A stretch of 25,225 nucleotides of DNA from Planctomycetota bacterium (lineage in GTDB: Bacteria > Planctomycetota > B15-G4), in contig QNBX01000054.1 of assembly GCA_003644265.1 (NCBI GenBank), forward strand, positions 1 to 25,225. Direction: 5' to 3'. This document shows positions 10,915-17,700 of this stretch, one piece after another (position 1 is the stretch's first letter; each line of letters starts with the position of its first letter). The position numbers were made by a program, and so were the translations under genes. A model generated the notes under the pieces. It worked only from the letters and a program-made list of their open reading frames with translations, searched no databases and was not told where the DNA came from.

Positions 10915-11829
10915 ATGACATACCAAGACGCTCACACCCATCTGTTCTCGCGCACGTTCTTCGACACCCTGGCGGGGCTGTCACCCCTGCCGGGCGAGCC
11001 CGAAGAGCTGATCGGGCAGCTGGCCGCGCGCACGGGAATGGAGATCCCGCCGGACGACACCGAGGCCCTGGTGCGCCGCTGGTTGGAGCAGATGGATCGA
11101 GCCGACGTGTCGCGCATGGTGACCTTTGCCAGCCTGCCGCCTGAGGCCAAGGTGGTCAGCGAGGCGGCGCGCCTCAGCGGCGGGCGCCTGCTGCCGTACA
11201 CCCTGGTCGACCCGTCCTCCGAGCAGGCCCTGGCCTTTGCCAGCACGGCTTTCAGCGAGTTGGGCATGCGCGGGCTGCTGCTGTTTCCGGCCATGCACCA
11301 TGTGGAGGCCTGTGACCCGCGCTGCGATCCGCTCTACGAGCTGGCGGCGGCACACGACGCGCCGGTGATCGTGCACTGCGGCATCCTCAAGGTGAACCTG
11401 CGAGACCTGCTGGGCCTGCCGCGGCCGTACGACCTGCGCTGCGCCAACCCGCTCGCGGTGGTGCCGGCGGCCAACCGACATCCCGACGTGACCTTCGTGC
11501 TGCCCCATTTCGGTGGCGGCTTCTTCCGCGAGGCGCTCATGGCCGGCGTGCAGTGCGAGAACATCACGTTGGACACCAGCTCCAGCAACGACTGGATACG
11601 CACCAACCCCTCGCCCCTGCGCCTGTCCGAGGTCTTCCGCCGCAGCCTGGACGCCGTGGGCTCAGAGCGCATCTTGTTCGGCACGGACTCCTGCACGTTT
11701 CCCAGGGGCTACCGCGTCGATGTGCGTGACAACCAGCTGGCAGCCGCCCGCGCGGCGGGCGCCACGGACGACCAGATCAAGGCCATGTTCGGCGGCAACC
11801 TGGCGCGCATGCTGCCCGCCAGCGACTGA
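10915..11829 (+). CDS. Amidohydrolase family 2 (metal-dependent TIM-barrel hydrolase)
   Basis: A 304-residue protein with the layout of PF04909-type amidohydrolases/decarboxylases. The N-terminal metal motif is DAHTHLF (H7 and H9), followed by PVIVHCG (H154), LPHFGGG (H198) and LFGTDS (D258) as remaining ligand positions. The C-terminal IKAMFGGNLARML is the usual family ending, normally written as hydrolase N-A-x-R-L/M-L. Substrates in this family range from aromatic acids (decarboxylation) to amides and lactones, and the sequence alone does not choose among them. ATG 10915 has no Shine-Dalgarno, but a TATGAT lies just upstream. It is divergent from the LplT-Aas-like fusion and convergent with the Rrf2 gene; no pathway partner is adjacent. 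Confidence 0.85.
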   Translation: MTYQDAHTHLFSRTFFDTLAGLSPLPGEPEELIGQLAARTGMEIPPDDTEALVRRWLEQMDRADVSRMVTFASLPPEAKVVSEAARLSGGRLLPYTLVDPSSEQALAFASTAFSELGMRGLLLFPAMHHVEACDPRCDPLYELAAAHDAPVIVHCGILKVNLRDLLGLPRPYDLRCANPLAVVPAANRHPDVTFVLPHFGGGFFREALMAGVQCENITLDTSSSNDWIRTNPSPLRLSEVFRRSLDAVGSERILFGTDSCTFPRGYRVDVRDNQLAAARAAGATDDQIKAMFGGNLARMLPASD

Positions 11830-11835
11830 GTCGCA

Positions 11836-11876
11836 GGGAGCTGAGCGCGCGCGCGCGCGCGACCCACTCAGCTCTC
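11836..11876. terminator. Hairpin with (CG)8 loop between convergent genes
   Basis: GAGCTGAG (11838-11845) pairs perfectly with CTCAGCTC (11867-11874), extendable by two pairs. The loop holds an uninterrupted (CG)8 run at 11846-11861, able to adopt Z-DNA under supercoiling. It follows the amidohydrolase stop by 6 nt, and its right arm overlaps the last codons of the convergent Rrf2 gene. A terminator role is inferred from position. Confidence 0.5.
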
Positions 11877-12332
11877 GTCGTCGCCTTCGCTGGCCGCCGG
11901 CTTCTGCTGGGCCTGGCTGCGCTTGGCCGCCAACGCCTTGCCCATCTCAGCCACCGACATGGAGTACACGCGCTCCATCAATCGGGTGCGGAAGTCGGAC
12001 CACTCATCGTGCAGCGGACAGGGCTGCTCGTCGTTGCACTCATCGAGACCGAGCACGCAGCGGTTGGTGGTATCCAGGCCGTCGAGGGCCGCCACCACAT
12101 CGACGACCTCGATCTCACCCGCAGGCCGGGCGAAGCGGAAGCCCCCGCCGCGCCCCTTGGCCGAATCGAGCAGGTCGGCGCGTGCCAGCCGGTGCAGGAT
12201 CTTGCCCAGGAACTGCCTGGGCACATCCGTGGCATCGGCCAGGTCCCGGGCCAGGATGCGCGTCCCCGGCTCCAAGGTGGCGATGTGGGCCATGGCCCGG
12301 ATGGCATACTCGACGGTCGCGGAATAGATCAT
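11868..12332 (-). CDS. Rrf2-family Fe-S transcriptional regulator
   Basis: A 154-residue regulator with the Rrf2 winged helix: an N-terminal MIYSATVEYAIRAMAHIA, a recognition helix region VPRQFLGKILHRLARADLL, and the wing SAKGRGGGFRFARP. The cluster loop has C92, C99, C105 and H108 (RCVLGLDEC, QPCPLH), nearly the C92/C98/C104/H107 arrangement of IscR, so a [2Fe-2S] cluster or another labile Fe-S sensor is likely. The C-terminal tail is charged and Gln-rich. ATG 12332 has GAGGA about 7 nt upstream. A perfect palindrome (12347-12363) lies 14 bp before the start, suggesting autoregulation. No isc or suf genes are adjacent; instead the gene is divergent from a bacilliredoxin-like gene, hinting at a thiol or nitrosative/oxidative stress role. 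Confidence 0.92.
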   Translation of the reverse strand: MIYSATVEYAIRAMAHIATLEPGTRILARDLADATDVPRQFLGKILHRLARADLLDSAKGRGGGFRFARPAGEIEVVDVVAALDGLDTTNRCVLGLDECNDEQPCPLHDEWSDFRTRLMERVYSMSVAEMGKALAAKRSQAQQKPAASEGDDES

Positions 12333-12346
12333 CGAATGTCCTCAGC

Positions 12347-12363
12347 CTGCCCAGAATGGGCAG
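12347..12363. promoter_or_regulatory. Candidate Rrf2 operator palindrome
   Basis: CTGCCCAGAATGGGCAG has perfect 6-bp arms around a 5-bp centre. It sits in the 72-bp gap between the Rrf2 gene and the divergent YtxJ-like gene, just upstream of the Rrf2 Shine-Dalgarno. A regulator beside a lone symmetric site is the usual picture of autoregulation; binding itself is inferred. Confidence 0.5.
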
Positions 12364-12404
12364 TTGCTCAGGAGTCTACCAACCCACCCCTGGCCATTCG
12401 CCCC

Positions 12405-12746
12405 ATGCCCCAGACGATTCTGCACTCGATGGACGGCTTCTCCGAGGGCCTCGCGGCCGCGGAGTCCGTGCTGCTCTTCAAGCACAGCCCGGTCTGTCCG
12501 GTGAGCCACGCCGCCCACGAACAGTGGCAGCGCTTCCAGCGAGAACATCCCAGCGTGCCCACGCTGTTCGTGGACGTCATCGCCGACCGGGCCGTAGCGC
12601 GTGGACTGGCAGAGCAGGTGGGCGTGCCCCACGCCTCGCCCCAGGCCATCCTGTTCGTGACGGGCGAGCCGGTCTGGCACGCCTCCCACGGCGACCTGAT
12701 CGCGCCCAACCTGGCGGCGGCCTGGGCTGCCCACGCGAGCGAGTGA
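12405..12746 (+). CDS. YtxJ/BrxC-family monothiol bacilliredoxin-like protein
   Basis: A 113-residue thioredoxin-fold protein of the YtxJ/BrxC (DUF2847) type, which in Firmicutes reduces bacillithiol-mixed disulfides in the cytoplasm. Visible signatures are LLFKHSPVCPVS with the single active cysteine C31, HASPQAILF with the cis-Pro region (76-84), and PVWHASHGDLI (89-99), all characteristic of this family. The length matches the family. ATG 12405 has no good Shine-Dalgarno; ATG 12429 would cut into the first strand. The stop overlaps the next gene's GTG (GTGA), implying co-translation with a lipoprotein. It is divergent from the Rrf2 gene and probably under its control. Whether the host makes bacillithiol or another low-molecular-weight thiol cannot be seen here. 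Confidence 0.85.
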   Translation: MPQTILHSMDGFSEGLAAAESVLLFKHSPVCPVSHAAHEQWQRFQREHPSVPTLFVDVIADRAVARGLAEQVGVPHASPQAILFVTGEPVWHASHGDLIAPNLAAAWAAHASE

Positions 12747-13294
12747 GGCACCCGGAGCGGTGCCTGGGCGCCTTGCTGCTGGCGCTGACCGTCGCGGCCT
12801 GCGGCCCGGGCGACCTCAGCCAGCCCCCGGCAGCTGCCGGACCCGGCGCCGGGTCGCCCGCGGGCGGCGGGCCCCAAGGTGAGCTGCGCAAGCGCTTCGA
12901 GGGACACTGGTGGGTGCTGTCACTCGAGCTGCCGGTGCAGGGTCTCTCGCTCAACCTGGAGCCCACCGCTGACGCCAACCGCTGGGAGGGCAGCTGGGTC
13001 TCCTTCGACTGGCGCGGCAGCAGCGACCAGCAGCAGCTGGCGCGAGTCTCCCGACCCGTGGAGGTCTCCGCCCGCCGCGAGGGCGAGCTGATGATCATCG
13101 TGGGCGCCGTGCCCCAGGTGGACGCGCGCGGCCGACCCACTGGCCGCCGCGGAGACTGGGAGCTACGTGTCACCCGCTCCAGCCTGCCCGGCCAGCCGCT
13201 GCACTACACCGGCCACATGCTGCACAGTGACTCGGCGCAAGACGAGCCCCTGGCGGTGGAGCTGATGCCGAACTTCCGCGCCTGGAGTCTCTGA
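12743..13294 (+). CDS. Small lipoprotein, lipocalin-like beta-rich
   Basis: A 183-residue predicted lipoprotein. GTG 12743 overlaps the preceding stop by 4 nt (GTGA), giving MRHPERCLGALLLALTVAAC with the lipobox VAAC and lipidated C20. A Pro/Gly/Ala-rich spacer (about 25-45) follows. The rest reads as a compact beta barrel or sandwich: FEGHWWVLSLELP, LSLNLEPT, RWEGSWVSFDWRG, LMIIVGAVP, WELRVTRSS and HYTGHMLHS. The repeated G-x-W pattern recalls lipocalin-like folds, but I cannot assign a family. The tight overlap with the bacilliredoxin-like gene suggests shared control by the neighbouring Rrf2 regulator. Confidence 0.8.
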   Translation: MRHPERCLGALLLALTVAACGPGDLSQPPAAAGPGAGSPAGGGPQGELRKRFEGHWWVLSLELPVQGLSLNLEPTADANRWEGSWVSFDWRGSSDQQQLARVSRPVEVSARREGELMIIVGAVPQVDARGRPTGRRGDWELRVTRSSLPGQPLHYTGHMLHSDSAQDEPLAVELMPNFRAWSL

Positions 13295-13367
13295 CTCACC
13301 CGGCGCGCCTCCCAGCCCGGCGCGCTCCGTCCCGAGCGAGCCGTCCCTCACGCTCGCGCCGTCCGGG

Positions 13368-14264
13368 CTACGGTCGCTCGGGCTTGGCGGAAGGCCTGCG
13401 ATCCGCGCTCATGCCCATGCTGGGCGGGCCCGGCGGCGTCTCCAGCTTGCCCAGCTTCTCTTCAAAACGATCCTTGTTGGCCTTGAGCCACTTGCTCCAG
13501 TCCTGCTGGTAGTTCTGACTGAACTCCGGCGGCGGGATCTCGAGCCCCAGCGAGAATTGCTCCAGCGTGCGGTGCAGCGCGTTGGACATGCCCAGGCGCG
13601 AGCGCTCGCGGTCGGACGTGCCGCCAAACGTGGCGGCCGGGAAGGTGGCGCAGGCCTTGACCACACTCTCCACGGCGCGCTCACTGCCCAGCGCCAGCAG
13701 CCCCCCGGCCAGCGGCGTCAGCAGGCCGCCGGCGATGTTCTCGAGCACACCGGCCGGGCGCAGCTTCTTGAGCTGATCCTCCAGCGCCTTGACCGCGCGA
13801 TCGTCCTTGTAGTTGCCCAGCGCCGCGCAGGCCGCCGCGTAGGCCTGCAGCGTGCCGCGATACTGGTCGCGTGACTCGCTGTCCCGCCGGGTGGCGGTCT
13901 TCTCCAGCGTCTTGCGCCAGGTCTTGAGCGCGCCGCCCAACTCCTCGATCACGGTCTCGGGGTCGCGCCCCCAGGAGAGCGCCGCCACCGCCGCGGCGCT
14001 CACGTCGGGCGAGTCGTCGTCGAGCGCGGAGGCCAGCGTGCGCGCCACCAGCCGGATGGCCCCGAGCTCCTCGGGCAGCTCACGCGTGGCGGCGTCGTAG
14101 ACCGAGACGGCCGCCGCCCGGTTGCCGGCGTCCTTGCTGATCATGGCCTTCTTGAAGTCGGCGCGCAGGTCCTTCTCTGCGTCGGTGGTCTGTTGCCCGG
14201 CGACGGGAGCGAGCGCAGCCGCCAGCATGAGCAGGGTGGCGACACGCAGGAGCGGGAGGGTCAT
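13368..14264 (-). CDS. Secreted HEAT-like alpha-helical protein
   Basis: A 298-residue exported protein. ATG 14264 has GAGG 7 nt upstream and gives the signal peptide MTLPLLRVATLLMLAAALAP, with cleavage near VAG/QQTT. The mature protein is alpha-helical throughout, with pairs of helices of HEAT/ARM character, for example SPDVSAAAVAALSWGRDPETVIEEL and DRAVKALEDQLKKL. The C-terminal region includes QQDWSKWLKANKDRFEEKL, a Trp-containing helix of a kind I recall at the end of planctomycete HEAT-like secreted proteins. No catalytic motif is visible, so a protein-binding scaffold role is the likeliest inference. It is divergent from the Rieske gene. Confidence 0.8.
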   Translation of the reverse strand: MTLPLLRVATLLMLAAALAPVAGQQTTDAEKDLRADFKKAMISKDAGNRAAAVSVYDAATRELPEELGAIRLVARTLASALDDDSPDVSAAAVAALSWGRDPETVIEELGGALKTWRKTLEKTATRRDSESRDQYRGTLQAYAAACAALGNYKDDRAVKALEDQLKKLRPAGVLENIAGGLLTPLAGGLLALGSERAVESVVKACATFPAATFGGTSDRERSRLGMSNALHRTLEQFSLGLEIPPPEFSQNYQQDWSKWLKANKDRFEEKLGKLETPPGPPSMGMSADRRPSAKPERP

Positions 14265-14410
14265 GTCAGGGCCTCGATCAGGTCGGGAGAGGCGAGCGGG
14301 CGCCGAGCGGATCGGCATGCAGGCAGTGTACGGATGCGGCCGCGATTGCGTAACTCACGTCACCCGCGAGTCAACAGGCGGCCCCGGCTGGCCTTCTGCT
14401 CCTGCCCCCC

Positions 14411-14416
14411 TACAAT
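14411..14416 (+). promoter_or_regulatory. Possible -10 of the Rieske gene
   Basis: TACAAT (five of six consensus matches) lies 54 nt before the GTG start, followed by a short hairpin (GCGGGG 14427-14432 with CCCCGC 14439-14444) in the presumed leader. The -35 region is weak. On the opposite strand TACACT (14330-14325) could serve the HEAT-like gene. Confidence 0.35.
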
Positions 14417-14470
14417 CTGCGTTCCTGCGGGGAGAGGCCCCCGCGCCCATCGCAGCGCAAGGAGGCCAGC

Positions 14471-14776
14471 GTGGCACTCGTGAACATCGGTTCGGTCGAC
14501 AACTTCCCGGTAGGTCAGGGCGTACGCATTGAGCACGAGGGCAAGCTCTACGCCGTGTTCAACACAACCGGCCAGTACTACGCCATCGACGACGCCTGCC
14601 CCCATGCCGGCGGCTCGTTCAGCGAGGGCAAGCTGCTGGGCAGCAAGGTCACCTGCCCGCTGCACGGCGCCACGGCCGACGTGCGCATCGGCACCTGCAC
14701 GCCGCCCTGCACCAGCGACGTCGAGACCTACGACGTGAGCTGCGACAGCACCAGCTTGTTCCTGCACGTGGACTGA
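14471..14776 (+). CDS. Rieske-type [2Fe-2S] ferredoxin-like protein
   Basis: A 101-residue stand-alone Rieske domain of the NirD/oxygenase-ferredoxin type, a soluble electron carrier. The ligand boxes are complete: CPHAGG (C43, H45) and CPLHGA (C62, H65), 16 residues apart. After the second box the usual loop contains three additional cysteines (C76, C80, C91; GTCTPPC and VSC), absent from most ferredoxins of this class. GTG 14471 is strongly supported by AAGGAGG 5 nt upstream. There is no oxygenase or nitrite reductase partner next to it, so the electron acceptor is unknown. Confidence 0.92.
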   Translation: MALVNIGSVDNFPVGQGVRIEHEGKLYAVFNTTGQYYAIDDACPHAGGSFSEGKLLGSKVTCPLHGATADVRIGTCTPPCTSDVETYDVSCDSTSLFLHVD

Positions 14777-14795
14777 GCGCCCGGCCCCGCGGCGC
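14777..14795. terminator. Short hairpin filling a convergent gap
   Basis: GCGCC (14777-14781) and GGCGC (14791-14795) form a 5-bp stem that exactly spans the 19 bp between the Rieske stop and the convergent alpha-2-macroglobulin stop. No T-run is present; a shared terminator is possible but weakly supported. Confidence 0.3.
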
Positions 14796-17700
14796 TCACT
14801 GCACCAGCACCACGTCGGCGCCGCTGTGGCCGAAGGTCTCGGGCGCATACATCTCCTCGGCCCGGGCCGGCGGCGCCACGAAGCGGCCGGGCGTCGTGGC
14901 GCGCACGCTGTAGCCGTAGGTGTGCACGTCAGCCGGCAGCCGCGCCGCGAAGACCTCCGCGCCGGCGTCACGCAGCGAGGTGTGGTCGTACCAGGGGCCG
15001 CCCCACCAGAAGCAGCGCCAGAAGCCCGCGGGGGTCACGTCCACCGGCTCGTCCCCGGGCACCTCGCCGGTCACCGCCAGCGACGCGTCCAGGGGCTCGA
15101 GCCCGGCGGGCAGATGATCTACCAGGGCCACGTGGTGTCGCTCGGCGGGCGCCAGCATGGTCAGCCGCACGCGCAGCGTGGCGCCGCGCTTGATCTGCCA
15201 GCTGCCGTCCGCGGCACGGCGCACATCGCTCGGATCACCCAGCGACTCGTAGCTGCGCGAGACGCTGAAGCCGCGCGACTCGGGCGCCGGGTCCTCCAAC
15301 GCCCGCGCCAGCCGCAACCCCACGCGCCACACCAGGCGCCCGGGGCCCGTCTCGTCCAGCAGCAGCTCGAGGCTCCGCGGTCCGTCGGGGCCGGGCGCCC
15401 CGGCCCACTCGCCGAGCAGCTCGTGCGGGATGCTGAGCGCCCGTCGTGTGGTGTCGCGCCCGACGAAGCGCTCGTCCAGCAGCGGGCGCGAGCCGGCCCA
15501 GACGCGCACGTGGTTGTCGGGCGTCTCGGCCTCCAGCACATCGAAGGCGCGGCGCAGGGCCAACAGCGCAAAGACGTCCTCCTGGGTGCTGCCCCAGTGC
15601 CCGGCCACGCGCTGGCCCAGCAGCCAGCTCACCAGCTTGGGCACCAGCGCGCTGTCGGGCTCCGTGCGCAGCAACCCGTCGAGCAGCAGCGCCGTGGCCC
15701 GCCGGCGGCCGTGCAGCAGCAGATGGCCGCCCTGCTCCTGGACGCTGGTGAGCTGCGCCTCGGCGGCGGTCTCGGCCACGCGATTGCGCAGCTCGCGCCG
15801 CACGGCAGCGCGCGCCTGGGCCACCAGCCCGTGGGACGAGTCCGGCGTGTCGAGCAACGGCAGCAGCCAGGCCAGGGCCTCGCCGTCCAGGGCCGCGGCG
15901 CCATCGGACAACAGCTCGAGCGCGCGCTCACGCACGGGCCAGTTTGCGCGCTGCTGCACCCACAGTCCGTACGCCAGGATCGAGCTGCGCGCGCGTGCGG
16001 GCACAGGCCAGCGGTAGGACGCGATGTGTTGCGGCAGCTCGTCCAGGTACGCGAGGCCCTGCTCCAGCGCCGCGTCGGGCAGGGCCTGATCGTGCGAGCG
16101 CGCCAGCAGCAGCGCGTGCACCACGTGCGCGCTCAAGAACGGCTCGGAGGGTTTGCCCTGGCGCCAGAAAGGAAAGCCGCCGTCGTCGTTCTGCAGCGCC
16201 AGCAGCTGCTCGAGGTCGGACGCCACCGACGCCGACAGCTCCGCGGGCGAGGGGCGACCCGGCACCTCGAACGCGTCCAGCACGTCGTGCAGCGACAACA
16301 CCGACAGCACCCGCGAGGCGCGCTGTTCGGCGCAGCCGTAGGGGTACTCTCCCACCGCCAACAAGGCGTCGGTGAGCGCGGCGAGCTGGGTGCTGGCCAC
16401 GCTGACCTCGAGCCCGCCGAAGCCCGGCACCACGTCGTCGGGCGGCAGCAGCGGCAGGCGCAGGCGGCCCTCGTCGAGGCTGCCGTAGAGCGCAAACGCC
16501 TGCTTGACCGCGGGGATCAGCACGGGCAGCTCCAGGCGAGCCGCGTCCGCCAGGCCCGGGTCGTCGTGGTCGACCGCCAGCACGGACAGGCTGGCGCGAC
16601 CGCTGGCGCTGGGCCTGACGGGCAGGCGCAGCTCCACGCGATCGCGCGCGGGGACGCGCACGCGGCGGCCCGCACCCTCGGGCAGCTCCAGACCGCTGAC
16701 CGCGGCCACCACGTCCACCACCCGCGGCTGGTCGCTCTCGTTGTGCACCACGATGGGCAGCTCAACGCGGTCGCCCAGGTTGAGCAGGCGCGGCGGTGAG
16801 GGGCGCACCATCAGCGGCAGGCGCACGCTGAGGGCGGCCTGACCCTGGCCCGCGCGGCTGCCGCCGTGCACGGCCACGGCGCTGATGCGGTAGCGCGTGA
16901 GGCTGTCGGGCATGCGGACGCGCACCTGGGCCACGCCGTCGCTGTCCGTGAGCAGCCCGGGCTCGAAGGCGGCCAGCGCGTCGAACACCGCGCGCACGGC
17001 CACAGGCTCGGCGCCCGGCGCGGCGGCGCGCGCGGCGCCGGGTACGGCCATGGCCGAGCGCACCGGAGCAGCGCTCTCGGCCGAGGCCGCGTAGCCGTCG
17101 CCGCCCAGGTAGCCCAACGACTTCAGCATGGGCAGGCCCTCCTCGATAGCATCCTCCCCGTCGCGGCCGTCCTCGCGCGGGAGCGGGACGGGCTGCACAG
17201 GCCAACCCGGCGGCAGGGCCAGGGCCGGGTCGCCAAGCACCACCAGCGGGCGTGAGCGGTCCAGCTCGTAGCCGTACCAGCGCGCCGGCAGCAGCGCCGC
17301 CAGCGGGTCGCTCAGCACCCAGGGGGCCAGGGCCAACACGGCCTCGTCGGCCACCACCAGCGTGACCTGCGCGGCGGGCACCGGCAGGCCCTGTGCGTCG
17401 GTCACGCGCACGGCGATATCGAGTGCCTCGCCCGGCTTGACCTCGCTGGCGGCGGGCAGCAGCTCCAGCGCCAGGCGCTGCGACTCGCTCGATACCTCCA
17501 GCGTGAGCTGACCCGCGGCCTGGGCCGGGCGCGGCGGCAGGTCGGGCCGCGGCTGGCCGTCGGGATCGGCACGCACGGATTGCCCCACCAGCTCCACCCG
17601 CAGCTCGGCGCTGGGCATCAGCGCCTCGCTCACCGGCAGCGACAGCACGTGACTGCCGTCGACCAGGGAGAAGCGCTGCCGCCAGACGATGGGGCCGGCG

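Noticed and set aside
9056..10918. Plus-strand open frame of 620 codons opposite the MFS-acyltransferase fusion
   Set aside because: It is a Gln/His/Arg/Gly-rich mirror of the true gene, which has clear MFS and PlsC motifs.
12009..12404. Upstream extension of the YtxJ-like frame
   Set aside because: This part is antisense to the Rrf2 gene, and the family N-terminus begins near 12405.
11513..12740. Upstream extension of the lipoprotein frame through the amidohydrolase and Rrf2 genes
   Set aside because: The frame happens to stay open, but the sequence is Arg/Pro/Ser noise; only the part from GTG 12743 carries a lipobox and protein-like pattern.
13299..13382. Repeats CCCGGCGCGC (13299 and 13316) and an IR CCCGAGCGA/TCGCTCGGG (13331 and 13374) as a mobile-element end
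   Set aside because: They are short, lie between convergent genes, and no transposase or target duplication is near; more likely termination-related or chance in GC-rich DNA.
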